From UBA1479 sp040221095 (GTDB taxonomy: Bacteria > Pseudomonadota > Alphaproteobacteria > Rhodospirillales > Casp-alpha2): a DNA stretch of 64,000 bases. The notes beneath the pieces were generated by a model. The model had not been told where the DNA came from, did not search any database, and saw only the letters and a list, made by a program, of their open reading frames with translations. Within the stretch, counting starts at the first letter, position 1; the number at the start of each line of letters is the position of its first letter. The DNA lies in contig JAVJVP010000018.1 in NCBI GenBank assembly GCA_040221095.1, forward strand, positions 377,038-441,037, given 5' to 3'. The position numbers were made by a program, and so were the translations under genes. This document shows positions 58,034-64,000 of this stretch, piece by piece.

Positions 58034-59032
58034 ATGCGCGCCTATTGGTATGACCGCGCCGGCCCGGCGGCGGACGTCCTGCAATTCGGCGACCTGCCGG
58101 ACCCGGAACCGGGTCCCGGCGAGGTCCGCGTGCGCATCGCCTATTCCGCCATCAATCCGACGGATGTGAAGCGCCGCGCCTCGGGTCGCGAACTGGCTCA
58201 GTTTTCGCCGATCATTCCCAACAACGACGGTTCGGGCGTCATCGACAAGGTCGGCGAAGGCATCAACAACGCCCGTGTCGGCCAGAAGGTCTGGATCTTC
58301 GGCGCCCAGCATGGCCGCCCCCAGGGCACGGCGGCGGAATACGTGGTGCTGCCGACGCGCCAGGCGGTGTCGCTCGTGGGTGACGTCAACCTGAGCCAGG
58401 GGGCCTGCGCCGGGGTGCCGGTGGTGACGGCCTATCACGCGCTGTTCTGCGACGGCGACATCTCGCGCAAGACCATTCTGGTGACCGGCGGCACGGGGCG
58501 CGTCGGCGCCTATGCGGTGCAGTTGGGCGTATGGGGCGGGGCCAGGGTGATCGCGACCTGCGGGTCCGAGGAACACTGCGCCGAGGCCCGGGAGCTTGGC
58601 GCCGCCGTGGCCCTCAACTACAAGGAACCGGGCCTGAAGGAGCGCATTCTCGAGGCCGCCGGCGGCCCCGTCGACCGCATTGTCGAGGTCGCCTTCGGGG
58701 CCAACACGGACCTGCTGCCCGATATCCTGAAGCCCAACGGCACCATCGCGACCTATGCGTCGGACGCCGTGCCCGAGCCCGTGATCCCCTTCAACAAGTG
58801 GATGGGCGGCAACGTCAACATCCGCATGTTCACGATCTATCAGCTCGACCGTCTGACCCAGGATGAACTGCTGCAGACGGTCAGCCCGCTGATGTCGCCG
58901 GACACCCTGGTCCACCGCATCGGCGAGCGTTTTCAGTTCGAGGACATGGTCAAGGCCCATGAGGCGGTCGAGGCGGGCGAGATCCACGGCGTCGCCCAAG
59001 TCGTCGTGGGGAAGACTCTGGAGCATCAGTGA
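58034..59032 (+). CDS. NADPH:quinone oxidoreductase/zinc-type alcohol dehydrogenase
   Basis: A 332-residue medium-chain dehydrogenase/reductase. Seen are an N-terminal GroES-like domain with PGPGEVRVRIAYSAINPTDVKRR, and the cofactor motif ILVTGGTGRVGAYAVQLG (GxGxxG-like). The zinc ligands of classical alcohol dehydrogenases are missing, so it belongs with quinone oxidoreductases. It has RidA as a coupled neighbour, whose start overlaps the stop by one base. The start ATG at 58034 follows AAGGAGGAG and removes a 106-residue upstream open stretch that is not part of the protein. Confidence 0.88.
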   Translation: MRAYWYDRAGPAADVLQFGDLPDPEPGPGEVRVRIAYSAINPTDVKRRASGRELAQFSPIIPNNDGSGVIDKVGEGINNARVGQKVWIFGAQHGRPQGTAAEYVVLPTRQAVSLVGDVNLSQGACAGVPVVTAYHALFCDGDISRKTILVTGGTGRVGAYAVQLGVWGGARVIATCGSEEHCAEARELGAAVALNYKEPGLKERILEAAGGPVDRIVEVAFGANTDLLPDILKPNGTIATYASDAVPEPVIPFNKWMGGNVNIRMFTIYQLDRLTQDELLQTVSPLMSPDTLVHRIGERFQFEDMVKAHEAVEAGEIHGVAQVVVGKTLEHQ

Positions 59033-59418
59033 TGAAGATGATCAGCCATCAGCCGGCGACCGTGCACAAGCCGTTTTCCGCCTATGCCCTGGCGACCGAG
59101 GTTCAGGACGCCACGCGCTGGCTGCATATCTCAGGCCAGGTCGGGGCGGACAGTGAGGGCAAGCCCATCGACGGGATCGAGGGCCAGCTGGAGGCGATAT
59201 TCTTCAAGCTGGGCGAAATCCTGGCCGAGGCAGGGATGGAGCGCAGCAATCTGGTCAAGATCACCATCTTCCTGACCCGGGCCGAGGACGTGGGCGTCAT
59301 GCGAACGGTGCGCGACCGGTTCATGGCCGGGCATCTTTGCGCGTCGAGCCTTTTGATCGTCGCCGGGCTGTCGTCGCCCAACTGGCTGGCCGAGGTCGAG
59401 GCGGTCGCGGCGGCCTGA
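59032..59418 (+). CDS. RidA family protein (enamine/imine deaminase)
   Basis: A 128-residue trimeric RidA/YjgF protein. Family features include the N-terminal sheet HKPFSAYALATEVQDATRW, LHISGQVGAD, the Glu/Arg-containing EAGMERSNLVKITIFLTRAED and a C-terminal AEVEAVAAA. The Arg needed for deaminase activity in the archetype (R105) cannot be placed with certainty, so the member may be of a different subgroup. It is translationally linked to the quinone oxidoreductase gene. Confidence 0.85.
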   Translation: MKMISHQPATVHKPFSAYALATEVQDATRWLHISGQVGADSEGKPIDGIEGQLEAIFFKLGEILAEAGMERSNLVKITIFLTRAEDVGVMRTVRDRFMAGHLCASSLLIVAGLSSPNWLAEVEAVAAA

Positions 59419-59444
59419 TTTCCCAGGCCGCCTGACCAGGTTGT

Positions 59445-60149
59445 TTACGGCACGTCGACGACGACCAGTTCGGCGTCGGTGTCGGCGCGGATGGTGATGG
59501 TGTCCACGTCCGTCACCGCCGTGCCCGAGCGTTCGGGGGCCGCCACACCATTGATGGTGACGTCGCCCACGGCGGGCACGATATAGGCGCTGCGCCCCGG
59601 GGCCAGGGTCAGGGTGGTTTCCTCGCCGGCCTTGAGCGTGCCGCCCAGAACGGCGGCGTCCTGATGGATCACCAGGGCGTCCGTGTCCTTGTCGGCCGCG
59701 CGGCCCGAGGCCAGAACCTCCAACGTGCCGCCCCGGCTGTCCTTAGGAAACTTGCGAGCGTCCCAGCGGGGTTGAATTCCCGTGGCGTTGGGCTCGATCC
59801 AGATCTGGAACAGGGTCGTCGGCTCGTCCTCGCGGTTGTGCTCGGCGTGCCGGATGCCGGTGCCCGCCGACATCACCTGGACGTCGCCCGCTTCCGTGCG
59901 GCCCGTGTTGCCCAGGTTGTCCTGATGGGTGATGGCGCCCGTCCTGACATAGGTGATGATTTCCATGTCGCGGTGGCCGTGCGGGTCGAACCCCCGGCCC
60001 GGTTGGACCGTGTCGTCGTTCCACACCAAAAGCGGCCCCAGGCCGGTACGTTCCGGGTCGTAGTAGTTGGCGAAGGAGAAGTGATAACGCGCGTTCAGCC
60101 AATCGTTGGCGAAGCGGCCCAGGTTTTCCAGGGGGGTCGTGGTGATCAT
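59445..60149 (-). CDS. Pirin family protein (bicupin)
   Basis: A 234-residue bicupin of the YhaK type. The iron ligands in the first cupin are in FDPHGHRDMEIITYV and the later HAEHNRED with His. The second cupin is degenerate. Related proteins oxidise quercetin or bind redox metals. The ATG at 60149 removes 23 basic upstream residues and is preceded by AAAGGAATACC. It ends the minus-strand unit GS-hydroquinone reductase, NAT, pirin, with a 20-base gap after NAT. Confidence 0.88.
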   Translation of the reverse strand: MITTTPLENLGRFANDWLNARYHFSFANYYDPERTGLGPLLVWNDDTVQPGRGFDPHGHRDMEIITYVRTGAITHQDNLGNTGRTEAGDVQVMSAGTGIRHAEHNREDEPTTLFQIWIEPNATGIQPRWDARKFPKDSRGGTLEVLASGRAADKDTDALVIHQDAAVLGGTLKAGEETTLTLAPGRSAYIVPAVGDVTINGVAAPERSGTAVTDVDTITIRADTDAELVVVDVP

Positions 60150-60169
60150 GACGGTATTCCTTTCATCCT

Positions 60170-61030
60170 TTAGGCGGCGGTTGCGGGGTCGGGCCACGGC
60201 GCGGAGGATTTGGCGCAAACGGCGGCCAGCCGCGCATCCAGATCGTCCAGACCCGCCAGATTGAGATTGAAGGTGCCTTCAAGCACATCGCGGAGGGCTT
60301 CGGGCGTGTCCAGGTGGTGGCGTTCGGACGGCCCGGCCGTGTGATGAATGCTCAGTTCCGTGTCGCGCAATGCATAGCGTCTGCCCGTATCCGTCCGGGC
60401 GCAGATCAGCGTTGTGACGAAGAGAGAGGCCGGGTGCGTCGCGACGTACCAGTTGCCGACCTCGTAGTCGGTACTGGTCTGTTCGACCTGATCGAAGACA
60501 TAAAGCGGATGCCACTGGTCCCCGATCTGGGCGTCCAGGCGGTGGGAATCTTCCGTCGGCACCAGGCGGTAGGGGCCATGGGGCGTTTCCTGTACTGGGG
60601 CGGCGGCCAGACGCATCGGCGCGGTCATGGTCATGCCGCCGAACCCCACGTCGGCGATGTAGGTGTCGCCCTCCAGGTCGATCCGCAGCACCATATGGCT
60701 GCGGGGCGGGGTCGGGCCCGCGGGCACATTCCACAGAACCCGGGCGCTCAGGCCCGCGACGCGGAACCCGATGGCGCCCAGCGCATGGCGCAGCAGCAGG
60801 TTCTGCTCAAAACAGTAGCCGCCGCGCCCTCCGGTGACCAGTTTCCGCTGCACGTCCGCGAGGGTCAGACTGGGAACGCGGCCGGTCAGGGAATCCAGGT
60901 TCTCGAAGGTGATTGCCGTGGGGTGGCGGGCCTGAATCTCCTTCAGGGTATCCAGGGTCGGCGCGGCCGTGCCGGAAAATCTGATCCGCTTCAGATAGGC
61001 GTCGAGGTCGAACAAATGGGCGGCGGTCAT
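60170..61030 (-). CDS. Arylamine N-acetyltransferase (NAT)
   Basis: A 286-residue acetyl-CoA:arylamine N-acetyltransferase, which inactivates arylamines and hydrazines. The Cys-His-Asp triad is visible: Cys in GGRGGYCFEQN, His in RSHMVLRI and Asp in YIADVGFGG. Other features are the LDAYLKRIRF N-terminus and the TFENLDSLTGR segment. It overlaps the stop of the upstream reductase gene (ATGA) and is followed closely by pirin, so the three are one operon. Confidence 0.92.
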   Translation of the reverse strand: MTAAHLFDLDAYLKRIRFSGTAAPTLDTLKEIQARHPTAITFENLDSLTGRVPSLTLADVQRKLVTGGRGGYCFEQNLLLRHALGAIGFRVAGLSARVLWNVPAGPTPPRSHMVLRIDLEGDTYIADVGFGGMTMTAPMRLAAAPVQETPHGPYRLVPTEDSHRLDAQIGDQWHPLYVFDQVEQTSTDYEVGNWYVATHPASLFVTTLICARTDTGRRYALRDTELSIHHTAGPSERHHLDTPEALRDVLEGTFNLNLAGLDDLDARLAAVCAKSSAPWPDPATAA

Positions 61031-62034
61031 GATGCCTGTCCCATTTCCCTGCGCCGGGTCAGATGCCCCCGCCGGTGGGGCGCGGTCAGGTTCATTTCCG
61101 GGCCCAGGGGGATGATCCCCGTGGGGTTGAGGGCCTGGTGGCTGCCGTAGTAATGGGCCTTGATCGCCGCCATATCGACGGTCCCCTTGATCCCCGGCCA
61201 TTGGTACAGCTCGCGCAGGAAGCCGGACAGGTTGGGGTAGTCGGCGATGCGGCGGATGTTGCACTTGAAGTGGCCGACATAGACCGGGTCGAACCGGACC
61301 AGTGTGGTGAACAGACGCCAATCGGCTTCTGTCAGCGTGTCGCCGGTCAGGTAGCGATTGTGCCTGAGGCGTTTGTCCAGCATGTCGAGCGCATCGAAGA
61401 GTTCGGTGACGTGCTCCTTGTAGGCGTCCTGGGTGGTGGCAAAGCCTGCCTTGTAAACGCCGTTGTTGACCTTGTGATAGACGACTTCGTTTATGTCGTC
61501 GATTTCCTCGCGCAGCGCCGCGGGATAGTAGTCGGGCGCAGGCTTGGCAATTGCATCGAAAGCCGAGTTGAACATCCGGATTATTTCAGCGGATTCGTTG
61601 GAAACGACCGTGCCGGTCTTCTTGTCCCAGAGCACTGGAACCGTGACCCTGCCCGAGTAGTCGGACTTCGCCGCGACATAGACCTGCCAGAGGTAATCGG
61701 CATTGCCGAGGTGATCCCTGGTGCCGCCTTCGCGCTCGTGAAATTCCCAGCCGTTCTTGCCCATGTAGGGGTCGACGATCGAGACTGTGATTGCTTCTTC
61801 CAGTCCCTTGAGCTTGCGGAAGATCAGGGTTCGGTGTGCCCACGGACATGCCAGCGAGACATAGAGATGGTAGCGACCGGCTTCGGCCGCAAAGCCACCA
61901 GTCCCGGACGGTCCGGGGGAACCATCGGCGGTGACCCAGTTGCGAAACGCCGATTCCGAGCGCTTGAAGTGGCCACCTGTTGATTTCGTGTCGTACCAGA
62001 CGTCCTTCCAGACGCCGTCTACCAGCATACCCAT
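61027..62034 (-). CDS. Glutathionyl-hydroquinone reductase (YqjG-type GST)
   Basis: A 335-residue enzyme that reductively deglutathionylates glutathionyl-hydroquinones. The catalytic Cys is in LACPWAHRT (CPWA), with the Tyr-rich segment YLWQVYVAAKSDYSGR and VPVLWDKKTG, followed by the all-helical domain. The ATG at 62034 has GGAGAACACG upstream; 58 residues upstream in frame do not match the family. Its stop overlaps the NAT start. The two genes together point to aromatic or quinone detoxification. Confidence 0.9.
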   Translation of the reverse strand: MGMLVDGVWKDVWYDTKSTGGHFKRSESAFRNWVTADGSPGPSGTGGFAAEAGRYHLYVSLACPWAHRTLIFRKLKGLEEAITVSIVDPYMGKNGWEFHEREGGTRDHLGNADYLWQVYVAAKSDYSGRVTVPVLWDKKTGTVVSNESAEIIRMFNSAFDAIAKPAPDYYPAALREEIDDINEVVYHKVNNGVYKAGFATTQDAYKEHVTELFDALDMLDKRLRHNRYLTGDTLTEADWRLFTTLVRFDPVYVGHFKCNIRRIADYPNLSGFLRELYQWPGIKGTVDMAAIKAHYYGSHQALNPTGIIPLGPEMNLTAPHRRGHLTRRREMGQAS

Positions 62035-62262
62035 ATCGTGTTCTCCTTTGCCCAGTGACATAGGCCGCCGGGCTGCAAAAGCGAAGCATCGAGGGGTGAA
62101 CGGTGCGTTTTGCATTGGACGACAAGGATTTGCTTTGCTATGGGCGAAGGGCAAAGAGGAAAACCGGATGCCTGCCACGGCCTTGCGACGACGCTGAACA
62201 GACTGCAAACGCGCTTGCCGCGCGATCCCTCATGTCTTGTCGTCTCTTCCGGATCTTTCTCA

Positions 62263-62769
62263 ATGTCCCTCCACGATCTTGTCTTTCTCACCGAAGACGC
62301 GTCTCATGACGCGGCCATCGATCTCATCAACGAAGAAGCCTTCGGTCCGGGCCGGTTCGTGCGCTCGTCCGAACGGGTCAGGGAACAGGGTCCGCATGAC
62401 CGGCGTCTGTCCTTTGTCGGCTGTGACCGCGGCGAGATCATCGCCTCGGTGCGGATGACGCCAGTTCACGCTGGCTGCACGTCCGGTCATCTGCTCGGGC
62501 CGCTGGCGGTCCGTCCGTCGCACAAGAATCTCGGCATCGGCCGGGAGCTGGTGCGCATCGCCCTGGCCGCGGCCGAGAGGGTTGGCAGCAACGTCGTGCT
62601 TCTGGTTGGCGATCCGCCCTATTACGCGCCGCTCGGGTTCAAACCGACCAGGCCCGGTGCGTTGAGCATGCCGGGACCGTTCGACCCGCGGCGGCTGCTG
62701 GCGGCCTGCTACGGCGAAAACGACGCCATGGCGCTTGAAGGCGAGATCCGTCACCGCGACTTGGCCTGA
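62263..62769 (+). CDS. GNAT family N-acetyltransferase
   Basis: A 168-residue GNAT protein resembling YhbS-type enzymes. Seen are the segment IASVRMTPVHAG, the motif A region LGPLAVRPSHKNLGIGRELVRIAL (acetyl-CoA binding R/Q-x-x-G-x-G/A), and the C-terminal YYAPLGFKPTRPG. The acceptor is unknown. The ATG at 62263 lacks a clear Shine-Dalgarno; upstream in-frame starts lie in the divergent control region and give non-family sequence. It is divergent from the hydroquinone reductase gene. Confidence 0.83.
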   Translation: MSLHDLVFLTEDASHDAAIDLINEEAFGPGRFVRSSERVREQGPHDRRLSFVGCDRGEIIASVRMTPVHAGCTSGHLLGPLAVRPSHKNLGIGRELVRIALAAAERVGSNVVLLVGDPPYYAPLGFKPTRPGALSMPGPFDPRRLLAACYGENDAMALEGEIRHRDLA

Positions 62770-62959
62770 GGGTCAGGAGGCAGCCCGTCCGGCTTTTCCA
62801 CAGGCTTCCGGACGCTGCCGCCAGCCGGGGTCAAGCATCGGGCAATCATGACGTGATTGCTGTTTTGGGGGCGGCCGTTGGGCGTTTTGAAGCTGACGGT
62901 TCGCCTGTCGGTCGGTCGCAAAGGTTGCACTGCAGCAAGAAGCGCCCTAAGAACACCAC

Positions 62960-64000
62960 ATGACTTATCTAGGCCAAAAAGCCGACGACCTGTCTTCTCC
63001 CGCTCTTCCCTACGCCAAAATCTGCGTCATCGGTGCAGGGGCCTGGGGGACCGCACTGGCCTCCGTGGCGCGCCGCGCCGGCCGGACCACTTCCATCTGG
63101 GGACGAGACCGGGCGACGATCGAGGCAATCAACAGCCGAAACGAAAATCCGCGATACCTGCCCGGCATCGCGCTTCCCGAGGGATTGCGCGCGACCACCA
63201 ACATGGCCGAGGCGCTGGCGGGCGCGGAGGCGGTGCTGCTGGTGACGCCTTCACGGACCTTGCGCGATATCTGCACGCAGATGCGTCCGCACCTGGCGGA
63301 CGGCGTGCCGATCGCGCTTTGCGCCAAGGGAATCGAGGCGGGAACCGGCTATCTGCTCAGCGAAGTTGCGTCTGAAATGCTGCCCGGTCACCGGATCGGG
63401 GCGCTCTCTGGACCGACCTTTGCGACCGAGACCGCGCTTGGTCACCTGACCGCGGCGACGATCGCGTTTCAGTTTTCCTATGCGGATCGGCTCGATATGG
63501 CCTCGAGCCCGGCAGCCAGGCTGGCGCTTTCGATGGGGTCCGAGTACTTCCGGCCCTACATCTCGGATGATCTCGTTGGCGTGGAAGTGAGTGGCGCGGT
63601 CAAGAACGTCATCGCCATTGCCTGCGGCATGATGACGGGCGCGGGGTATGCGGAGAACACCAGGGCGGCGCTGATCGTGCGCGGCATGGACGAGATCAAG
63701 ACGCTTGCGGATGTGTTTGGCGGACGCCGCGAGACGGTGACCGGGCTTGCCGGCGCGGGCGACCTGACCCTGACCTGCTCGTCGCAGACCTCGCGCAACA
63801 TGTCGCTTGGCGTGCAGCTCGGAAAAGGCATTGCGCGCGACCGGTGCTTCGACGGCAAGCCGGTGGTGGTGGAAGGTGAAGTCAATTCGGTGTCTGTGAT
63901 GGACCTTGCGCGCCGGAAGAACATCCACATGCCGATCTGCGAATGCGTGTACCGGATTTTGCACCAGGATGCGGATGTGCGCGAGACCTTCGCCGAATAC
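62960..64000 (+). CDS. gpsA: Glycerol-3-phosphate dehydrogenase [NAD(P)+], 3' end missing
   Basis: GpsA reduces dihydroxyacetone phosphate to sn-glycerol 3-phosphate for phospholipid synthesis. The frame runs off the window at residue 347, probably within a few residues of the end. Motifs: NAD-binding CVIGAGAWGTALA near residue 22, LALCAKGIE-like IALCAKGIEAGTG, LSGPTFATE, the catalytic Lys in SGAVKNVIAIA, and TCSSQTSRNMSLG. The region between LSGPTFATE and the catalytic Lys diverges from the textbook enzyme, and the N-terminus has about 17 extra residues, so this may be a paralogue. The ATG at 62960 follows CTAAGAACACC. Confidence 0.9.
   Translation, partial: MTYLGQKADDLSSPALPYAKICVIGAGAWGTALASVARRAGRTTSIWGRDRATIEAINSRNENPRYLPGIALPEGLRATTNMAEALAGAEAVLLVTPSRTLRDICTQMRPHLADGVPIALCAKGIEAGTGYLLSEVASEMLPGHRIGALSGPTFATETALGHLTAATIAFQFSYADRLDMASSPAARLALSMGSEYFRPYISDDLVGVEVSGAVKNVIAIACGMMTGAGYAENTRAALIVRGMDEIKTLADVFGGRRETVTGLAGAGDLTLTCSSQTSRNMSLGVQLGKGIARDRCFDGKPVVVEGEVNSVSVMDLARRKNIHMPICECVYRILHQDADVRETFAEY

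Noticed and set aside
62925..62938. TTGCACTGCAGCAA, similar to the phasin operators, upstream of gpsA
   Set aside because: Only half of the palindrome is kept, and gpsA is not a PHA gene; probably chance.

Overview
The window is about 64 kb of GC-rich DNA that is almost all chromosomal housekeeping sequence. It looks like an alphaproteobacterium, probably of a Rhodospirillales-like lineage. The signs are the gene orders rlmH-gpmI-envC-ctpA-rppH and uvrC-pgsA-moaD-moaE, a MarR/OmpR/histidine-kinase group resembling petP-petR, a phasin gene with TGC-type palindromes, an aerobic hemF, and a petABC cytochrome bc1 operon. The taxonomic reading is inference from gene content; no search was run.

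Layout. 0.2-9.4 kb: a long plus-strand series for ribosome methylation (rlmH), glycolysis (gpmI), envelope proteolysis and septation (envC-like, ctpA, divergent polysaccharide deacetylase), RNA decay (rppH), a Ca2+/Na+ antiporter, and a pteridine-reductase-like SDR with folB. 9.4-9.8 kb: an AT-rich gap with a perfect DnaA box. 9.8-16.6 kb: uvrC, pgsA and molybdenum-cofactor genes (mobB, moeA, moaD, moaE), then a HAD hydrolase and a LOG-family protein with overlapping start/stop codons. 16.7-26.6 kb: signalling (a CxxCH-containing adenylate cyclase, PhyH dioxygenase, ilvE, petPR-like regulators with a kinase, a LuxR regulator, a PAS hybrid kinase). 26.6-30.5 kb, minus strand: csaA-like protein, phasin, TetR, ybjN-proC, ubiK. 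30.6-43.5 kb, plus strand: rfaD, lgt, midA, pgeF, a repeat-containing lipoprotein, prs, SDR, mntP, a zinc peptidase, an exported hydrolase, rplY, pth, ychF. 43.5-44.8 kb: a lipoprotein serine protease on the minus strand. 45-50.6 kb: dienelactone hydrolase, then mtnP, a duplicated DUF1330 protein, mtnA, a small exported protein, GST and a DenD-like dehydrogenase. 50.6-50.9 kb: nested palindromes and a terminator. 50.9-53.6 kb, minus strand: petABC. 53.9-55.3 kb: trmL and hemF. 55.4-56.3 kb: one AT-rich HEPN-like gene that looks acquired. 56.4-57.7 kb: a DUF486 membrane protein and a lone flgG with a sigma-54-like promoter. 58-62 kb: a quinone/xenobiotic detoxification group (quinone oxidoreductase, RidA; opposite strand: glutathionyl-hydroquinone reductase, NAT, pirin). 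62.2-64 kb: a GNAT acetyltransferase and a gpsA gene that runs off the window.

No rRNA, intact tRNA, CRISPR array, insertion sequence or prophage was seen. The less ordinary items are the HEPN-like gene between inverted repeats, the twin operators around the phasin promoter, a structured 47-bp repeat found right after two stop codons, a possible replication origin, the cytochrome-c-like adenylate cyclase, a three-repeat lipoprotein family, and an mtnP-mtnA locus with unassigned genes that may serve an alternative methylthioadenosine route.
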